The notes under the pieces: model-generated
What the model was told of the DNA's origin: nothing
Seen by the model: only the letters and a program-made list of their open reading frames with translations
Databases searched by the model: none
Source: ZC4RG30 sp964632365
Lineage (GTDB): Bacteria; Pseudomonadota; Gammaproteobacteria; Steroidobacterales; Steroidobacteraceae
DNA: 10,044 nucleotides
Reading direction: 5' to 3'
Assembly: GCA_964632365.1 (NCBI GenBank)
Contig: CAZWDR010000098.1
Location: 1 to 10,044 of the forward strand
Shown here: in pieces, positions 6,286-10,044 of the stretch
Position numbering within the stretch: the stretch's first letter is position 1
Layout: each line of letters opens with the position of its first letter
Translations under genes and position numbers: made by a program

Positions 6286-7419
6286 TCAGTCGACGTACTC
6301 GACCACTTCGAGGTCGAAGCCGGAAACACCCAGCAGCTGCTTCGGTGCGGACAGCACCCGGATGCGCCCCAGGCCCAGGTCCTTCAGGATCTGCGCGCCG
6401 ATGCCATAGGTGCGCAGCACCGACTGATCCTGCTGGTTCGCGGTGGGTTCGCCGCGCGCGAGCCCTTGCACTGCATCGGCCAGCGCGCGCGGGGATTCCG
6501 GCTCGCGCAGCACCACCAGTGCACCGCAGGGCTCGGCCGCGATGCGCTGGAGCGCGTCGCGCAGCGTCCATGCGCGCAGGTCCGCGCGCACGCCCAGCAC
6601 ATCGCGCAGCGTGTCGGCCACGTGCACGCGCACCAGCGGCAGCGAGCCGCCCTTCAGTTCGCCGCGCGTGAGCACCAGGTGCAGGTCGCGGTGCACATGG
6701 TCTTCATAGCAATGCAGGTCGAACTCGCCGAACTCGGTCTGCACGCGCCGCTGCGCGATGCGCTCGACGCTGCGCTCGGTGCGCAGGCGATGGCGGATCA
6801 GGTCGCGGATGGTGCCCATGCGCAGGCCGTGCTGGCGCGCGAACGCCTCGAGCTGCGGACGGCGCGCCATCGTGCCGTCGTCATTCATGATCTCGACGAT
6901 CACCGCCGCCGGCGTCAGGCCCGCGAGGCGCGCCAGGTCACAGCCCGCCTCGGTATGGCCGGCGCGGGTGAGCACGCCGCCAGGCTGTGCCATCACCGGA
7001 AAGATGTGACCAGGCTGCGACAGCGATTCGGGCCGCGCATCGGGCGCCACGGCGGTGCGGATCGTGTGCGCACGATCGTAGGCCGAGATGCCGGTGGTGA
7101 TGCCCTCGGCCGCCTCGATCGAGACGGTGAAATTGGTGCGCCCCTGCCGGTCGGTGTCGCTGACCATCAGTGGCAGGCGCAGTTGCGCGCAGCGCTCGCG
7201 CGTCAGCGTCAGGCAGATCAGCCCGCGGCCGTAACGCGCCATGAAGTTGATGTCTTCGGGCCGCACCTTCGAGGCGGCCATCAGCAGGTCGCCCTCGTTC
7301 TCGCGGTCCTCATCATCGACGATGACGACCATGCGACCGGCCGCGATGTCGGCGAGGATGTCCTCGATGCGGTCGAAGGGCGTCAGGGGGGTATCGACGA
7401 GGCGGGGGCCGGCGCTCAT
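6286..7419 (-). CDS. ribB: 3,4-dihydroxy-2-butanone-4-phosphate synthase with degenerate GTP cyclohydrolase II-like domain (RibBX type)
   Basis: The N-terminal domain (about 15-212) converts ribulose 5-phosphate to 3,4-dihydroxy-2-butanone 4-phosphate for RibH. Its signatures are intact: DDEDRENEGDL (35-45), GRGLICL, TNFTVSIEA, GHIFPV and RAGHTEAGCDLARLAG (152-167). The C-terminal domain (about 215-377) is related to GTP cyclohydrolase II, but the three zinc cysteines are gone; by alignment with VRVH (263-266) they correspond to D269, D280 and R282. The RQEGRGIG active-site stretch has become REPESPRA. It should therefore not have cyclohydrolase activity. This matches the RibBX architecture known from other gammaproteobacteria, in which a separate RibA supplies that step. 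The fold end, RTYGIGAQILKDLGL and FDLEVVEYV, is well kept. There is no Shine-Dalgarno sequence before the ATG; a TGTTACAAT element lies 8 bases upstream. It ends three bases before ribH. It may be annotated as ribBA; the pure ribBA function is unlikely. Confidence 0.96.
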   Translation of the reverse strand: MSAGPRLVDTPLTPFDRIEDILADIAAGRMVVIVDDEDRENEGDLLMAASKVRPEDINFMARYGRGLICLTLTRERCAQLRLPLMVSDTDRQGRTNFTVSIEAAEGITTGISAYDRAHTIRTAVAPDARPESLSQPGHIFPVMAQPGGVLTRAGHTEAGCDLARLAGLTPAAVIVEIMNDDGTMARRPQLEAFARQHGLRMGTIRDLIRHRLRTERSVERIAQRRVQTEFGEFDLHCYEDHVHRDLHLVLTRGELKGGSLPLVRVHVADTLRDVLGVRADLRAWTLRDALQRIAAEPCGALVVLREPESPRALADAVQGLARGEPTANQQDQSVLRTYGIGAQILKDLGLGRIRVLSAPKQLLGVSGFDLEVVEYVD

Positions 7420-7427
7420 GGGGCGGG

Positions 7428-7436
7428 ATTGTAACA
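7428..7436 (-). promoter_or_regulatory. Candidate extended -10 promoter of ribBX
   Basis: The minus strand reads TGTTACAAT, an extended -10 (TGn plus TACAAT, five of six matches to TATAAT). I find no -35 at 16-19 bases, which extended -10 promoters can lack. The -10 ends only eight bases before the ribBX ATG, so transcription would start within about 0-3 bases of it and give a nearly leaderless mRNA, in line with the missing ribosome binding site. The 75-base gap between the lipoprotein gene and ribBX is too short for an FMN riboswitch, and none of its conserved sequence is seen. Confidence 0.4.
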
Positions 7437-7494
7437 GCCGCCCGCACCAGCACGTTCGCCCCGGTCGGCTAATTGCTGATGCGTCGCGCGCGTC

Positions 7495-7896
7495 TCAGTC
7501 GTAGGTCTCGACCAGCATCCGCAGTTCGGTGGTGCCGATGGACGGCACGTCGAACTCGCGCGAGTAGTTGGCGCGCGTCTCGGCGTGATACACGGACACG
7601 CGGATCTTCTCCGGCACGCCTGCGAAACTCACGCGCCCCCACACATCGGAGAAGGCCGCGGTGCGGAAATATTCCTTGTGGTCGTTGATGCCTTCGACAT
7701 CGACGCGGGCCTGACGCAGTGGATGACCGCCGTAGTCAGTGACCACCACCGTCACCCGTCCGGTGTTGAACTTCACCCGCGCCTGGCCTTCGAGATCCAC
7801 CGGCACGTTCGGGGGCCGGGTGGCACAGCCCGCCAGGATCAGCCCGAGCATCGCCGCGGGCCCGGCGGCGCGACGCGTATGCCTTGCGAATCCCAT
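7495..7896 (-). CDS. Small lipoprotein with a carboxypeptidase-regulatory-like beta-sandwich domain
   Basis: A 133-residue predicted lipoprotein of unknown role. The N-terminus has several basic residues (R5, H6, R8, R9), a hydrophobic stretch (11-22) and a perfect lipobox LAGC with the lipidated cysteine at C24; residue +2 is alanine, so transport to the outer membrane is expected. The mature part is rich in alternating beta-type residues: VTVVVTDYGGHPLRQARVDVEG (49-69), a central FSDVWGRVSFAGVPEKIRVSV (82-102), then a short closing strand. The pattern D-x-x-G-x-P-L-x-x-A-x-V and the later G-R-V-x-F-x-G-V-P resemble carboxypeptidase-regulatory-like/transthyretin-like domains; this is a fold-level inference. 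The start at 7896 is chosen because GGAGG lies seven bases before it and it places the signal peptide correctly; the open frame extends to 7971 without support. It lies inside the riboflavin cluster, 74 bases after ribE and 75 before ribBX, with no obvious link to flavin synthesis. Confidence 0.85.
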   Translation of the reverse strand: MGFARHTRRAAGPAAMLGLILAGCATRPPNVPVDLEGQARVKFNTGRVTVVVTDYGGHPLRQARVDVEGINDHKEYFRTAAFSDVWGRVSFAGVPEKIRVSVYHAETRANYSREFDVPSIGTTELRMLVETYD

Positions 7897-7903
7897 GTGA
7901 AAT

Positions 7904-7908
7904 CCTCC
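7904..7908 (-). promoter_or_regulatory. Strong ribosome binding site of the lipoprotein gene
   Basis: GGAGG on the minus strand with a 7-base spacer (ATTTCAC) to the ATG at 7896. It is the best Shine-Dalgarno match in the window and decides the start, excluding a longer reading that would begin at 7971 and bury the signal peptide. Confidence 0.8.
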
Positions 7909-7970
7909 AGTTGAGGTTTCAGCGTACACCCGCGACAGTGGCGCGGAAAGGCCGCGGGCGCGGCGCAGCA

Positions 7971-8573
7971 TCAGCGCTGCAACGCACGCTGCGCGTAGCG
8001 GGCCAGCAGGTCGACCTCGAGATTCACCGTTCGCCCGACCGCGGCGTCGCGGAACGTGGTGACCTTTACGGTGTGCGGAATCAGGTTCACGCCGAACCGC
8101 GCGCCCTGCGCCTCATTGACGGTCAGGCTGACGCCGTCGAGCGCCACCGAACCCTTGCCGGCGATGAAACGCGCCAGGTCCGGGCTGGTCTCGACGGTGA
8201 CGCGCAGCGACCGCGCGTCGTCGGCCAGCGCCACGATCTGCGCCGGCCCGTCCACATGACCGCTCATGAAATGGCCGCCCAGCGGATCCCCGGCGCGCAG
8301 GGCCGCCTCCAGGTTCACCGCATCGCCGGCGCGCAGGTCGCGCAGCGTGGTCAGCGCCAGCGTCTCGTTCGATACATCCGCCACGAAATGGCCGCCCTGG
8401 CGCTCCACCACGGTCAGGCAGACGCCACTCACAGCGATGCTCTCGCCGATGGCCAGGCGCGCCGCCTCGACGCGGCCGGCCAGCGCCGCGGCGTCGATGG
8501 TCAGGCGCAGGTCACCGCCGCGCGTCTCGGTCGCGGCGACGGTGCCAATGGCCTGGATGATTCCGGTGAACAT
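7971..8573 (-). CDS. ribE: Riboflavin synthase, alpha chain
   Basis: Riboflavin synthase dismutates two molecules of 6,7-dimethyl-8-ribityllumazine to riboflavin and 5-amino-6-ribitylaminouracil, the last step of the pathway, working as a homotrimer. The 200-residue protein (family about 200-215) is two tandem lumazine-binding barrels, as expected. Seen: start MFTGII, then GESIAVSGVCLTV (43-55) and VSNETL in the first half, LGGHFMSGHVDG (98-109) at the junction, and in the second half GSVALDGVSLTVNE and NLIPHT, with VNLEVDLLARY near the end. The repeated G-x-S-x-A-(V/L)-x-G-V-x-L-T-V element shows the internal duplication. The start is supported by GGAG (8581-8584) seven bases upstream, inside the end of ribD. 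Three bases separate it from ribD. In some species the same gene is called ribC. Confidence 0.97.
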   Translation of the reverse strand: MFTGIIQAIGTVAATETRGGDLRLTIDAAALAGRVEAARLAIGESIAVSGVCLTVVERQGGHFVADVSNETLALTTLRDLRAGDAVNLEAALRAGDPLGGHFMSGHVDGPAQIVALADDARSLRVTVETSPDLARFIAGKGSVALDGVSLTVNEAQGARFGVNLIPHTVKVTTFRDAAVGRTVNLEVDLLARYAQRALQR

Positions 8574-8576
8574 GCA

Positions 8577-9689
8577 TCAGCTCCGGGCAAGGGTCAGGCG
8601 CAGATCATCGCCAACCGGCTGCACATCGGCGAACCGCAGCTGCAGGCGGCCGGCCAGATCCGCCAGCGGCGGGAGGTTCGCCAGCGGCCGGGCATCCGGG
8701 CCGAGCAGCGTCGGGGCCAGATAGAGCACCAGTTCATCGAACAGGCGCTCGCGGATGAACGCGCCGGCGAGGCCGGCGCCGGCTTCCACCCAGACCTCGT
8801 TGGCCGCGTGCGCGGCGAGAAGGTGCAGCGCCGCGGCAAGGTCGATGCGGCCATCGGCGGCCGGCAGCCGCTGCACCTGGGCGCCCTGCTGCTCCAGCGC
8901 CGCGCGCCGCCCATCGTCATCCCGGGCGCACAGCACCAGCACCTTGCCGGGCTGCTGGAACAGACGCGCGCCGGGCGGCGTGCGCAGCCCCGAGTCGAGC
9001 ACCACGCGCAGCGGCTGCCGGGTCGCTCCGGGCAGGCGCACGTCCAGCGCGGGATCATCCGCCAGCACCGTGCCCACGCCGGTGAGCACCACCGAGCTGC
9101 GGGCCCGCCCCTGCTGCACGTCGAGGCGCGCCGCCGCCGAGGTGATCCAGCGGCTCTCGCCATTGGCCAGCGCCGTGCGCCCGTCGACACTCGCGGCCAG
9201 CTTCACGCGCACGAACGGCAGTCCCTGCCGGCGGCGCTTCAGGTAACCGGGGTTCAGGGCCTCGGCCTGTGCGGCCATCAGCCCGGTGTCGACACGGATG
9301 CCCTGCGCGCGCAGTCGCGCGGCGCCGCGGCCCGACACCTCCGGATTCGGATCCTCGATGGCCTGCACGACGCGGCGGATGCCGGCCTCGATCAATGCGT
9401 CGGCGCAGGGCGGCGTGCGCCCGAAGTGGCTGCAGGGCTCCAGCGTCACGTATGCGGTCGCGCCGTGCACCGGGTGTCCTGCGGCGGCCGCGGCGCCCAG
9501 TGCGGCAACCTCCGCATGCGCGCCGCCCGCGCGCGCATGCCAGCCTTCGCCGACGATGCGGCCGTCGCGCACCAGCACGCAGCCCACGCGTGGATTCGGA
9601 TCCGTGGTGAAGAGGCCGTTGCGCGCCAGCTCGATCGCGCGTGCCATCGCGGACTCGTCCGCCGCGGTCCAGGCCGCATCGTGCGTCAC
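8577..9689 (-). CDS. ribD: Bifunctional diaminohydroxyphosphoribosylaminopyrimidine deaminase / 5-amino-6-(5-phosphoribosylamino)uracil reductase
   Basis: RibD carries out the second and third steps on the GTP branch of riboflavin synthesis: ring deamination, then NADPH-dependent reduction of the ribosyl side chain. The N-terminal deaminase (about 10-148) has the zinc site HAE (58-60) and PCSHFGRTPPC (85-95) with C86 and C95, plus TDPNPRVGCVLV at 29-40 and EDPNPEVSGRG at 112-122. The reductase (about 158-370) starts PFVRVKLAASVDGRTAL, followed by GESRWITS, a GVGTVLADDP segment near 204-213, and a late E-A-G-A-G-L-A-G-A-F-I segment. The length of 370 is typical. Translation starts at GTG, which overlaps the nrdR stop by four bases (GTGA), a coupling junction; a GAAGGCC stretch lies a few bases ahead. 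It precedes ribE by three bases. Confidence 0.97.
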   Translation of the reverse strand: MTHDAAWTAADESAMARAIELARNGLFTTDPNPRVGCVLVRDGRIVGEGWHARAGGAHAEVAALGAAAAAGHPVHGATAYVTLEPCSHFGRTPPCADALIEAGIRRVVQAIEDPNPEVSGRGAARLRAQGIRVDTGLMAAQAEALNPGYLKRRRQGLPFVRVKLAASVDGRTALANGESRWITSAAARLDVQQGRARSSVVLTGVGTVLADDPALDVRLPGATRQPLRVVLDSGLRTPPGARLFQQPGKVLVLCARDDDGRRAALEQQGAQVQRLPAADGRIDLAAALHLLAAHAANEVWVEAGAGLAGAFIRERLFDELVLYLAPTLLGPDARPLANLPPLADLAGRLQLRFADVQPVGDDLRLTLARS

Positions 9690-10044
9690 TTGGTGGCCTT
9701 CGGATCGGGCGTGACGCCGGGCAACGGCAGCTGGTCCTGTCGTGGCGCGGTGCGGCGGCGCGGATTGCGCATGCGCTCGATCTCCTGGCGGAAGGCCTCC
9801 ACGTCCTGGAAGCTGCGATAGACCGACGCGAAACGCACATATGCGACTTCGTCGAGGTGGTGCAGTTCTTCCATCACCAGCTCGCCCACGGCCCGCGATG
9901 GCACCTCGCGCTCGCCCATGCCACGCAGCTTGTGGCTGATGCGCGAGATGGCCTCATCGAGCGCCTCACGGCTGACCGGCCGCTTCTCGAGCGCGCGCTC
10001 CATGCCGGCGCGCAGCTTGGCCTCGTCGAAGGGCACGCGCCGCT
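9686..10044 (-). CDS. nrdR: Transcriptional repressor NrdR (N-terminus outside window)
   Basis: NrdR represses ribonucleotide reductase operons by binding NrdR boxes, sensing ATP/dATP through an ATP-cone. Only the C-terminal 118 residues are present. The visible part starts RRVPFDEAKLRAGMERAL, the start of the ATP-cone, and includes KRPVS, the helix with GEREVPSR, then VGELVMEEL, and the very conserved DEVAYVRFASVYRSFQDVEAF. The zinc-ribbon, about 46-50 residues with CxxC pairs, must lie right of 10044; the apparent GTG start at 10036 is an internal valine codon. After the cone comes a basic and Pro-rich tail of about 25 residues (RNPRRRTAPRQ onward), probably disordered. nrdR-ribD is a common gammaproteobacterial order, and its stop overlaps the ribD start. 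Confidence 0.97.
   Translation of the reverse strand, partial: RRVPFDEAKLRAGMERALEKRPVSREALDEAISRISHKLRGMGEREVPSRAVGELVMEELHHLDEVAYVRFASVYRSFQDVEAFRQEIERMRNPRRRTAPRQDQLPLPGVTPDPKATK

Noticed and set aside
7420..7494. FMN riboswitch before ribBX
   Set aside because: The gap is only 75 bases and shows none of the conserved RFN-element sequence.
7897..7971. Longer lipoprotein reading starting at 7971
   Set aside because: It would place 25 non-hydrophobic residues before the signal peptide and ignores the strong GGAGG site for the ATG at 7896.
1858..9821. Very long plus-strand open frames (424 to 645 codons) opposite the minus-strand genes
   Set aside because: They lie antisense to clear family members, are extremely rich in Arg, Ala, Gln and His, have no family motifs, and follow from GC-rich third positions keeping antisense frames open.
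10034..10036. GTG as start of a short 116-residue NrdR
   Set aside because: The reading frame continues off the window with the expected preceding residues (RRVPFDE), so this is an internal codon and the zinc ribbon lies outside.

Overview
The window is about 10 kb of very GC-rich, densely coding chromosomal DNA with strong G/C preference at third codon positions. The gene order nrdR-ribD-ribE-ribBX-ribH-nusB-thiL with dxs nearby is the classic gammaproteobacterial riboflavin/NusB/ThiL neighbourhood, also known in pseudomonads and xanthomonads. The high GC and protein sequences that resemble the xanthomonad/Nevskia/Steroidobacter side of Gammaproteobacteria suggest a member of that broad group; the genus cannot be read from this sequence. 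I see no tRNA, rRNA, CRISPR array, insertion sequence or integrase.

Layout. The left edge (1-1668, plus strand) is the C-terminal ~555 residues of dxs, the isoprenoid-precursor and thiamine/pyridoxal entry enzyme. Everything else is on the minus strand, so read from right to left: nrdR (partial, runs off the right edge), ribD, ribE, a small lipoprotein gene, ribBX, ribH, nusB, thiL, then a soluble Ser/Thr kinase with a C-terminal cyclic-nucleotide-binding domain, and finally a membrane-anchored helical protein of unknown function that converges on dxs with 21 bp between the stop codons.

How the genes work together. RibD, RibE, RibBX and RibH cover riboflavin synthesis except the first step on the GTP branch: the GTP cyclohydrolase II-like half of RibBX has lost its zinc cysteines, so a separate RibA must be encoded elsewhere. 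ThiL makes thiamine diphosphate, the cofactor Dxs needs, and the Dxs product also feeds thiazole synthesis. NrdR controls ribonucleotide reductase and NusB is a transcription antitermination factor for rRNA. nrdR/ribD, ribH/nusB and nusB/thiL overlap by 1-4 bases, and ribD/ribE and ribBX/ribH are 3 bases apart, so these are translationally coupled groups.

The less ordinary parts are the two interruptions of this conserved order: a lipoprotein gene with its own strong ribosome binding site between ribE and ribBX, followed by a possible leaderless promoter for ribBX; and the kinase-CNB gene plus the helical membrane protein lying between thiL and dxs, where pgpA often follows thiL in related bacteria. 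No clear new multi-gene system was found, but the kinase and its neighbour are the best candidates for new biology.
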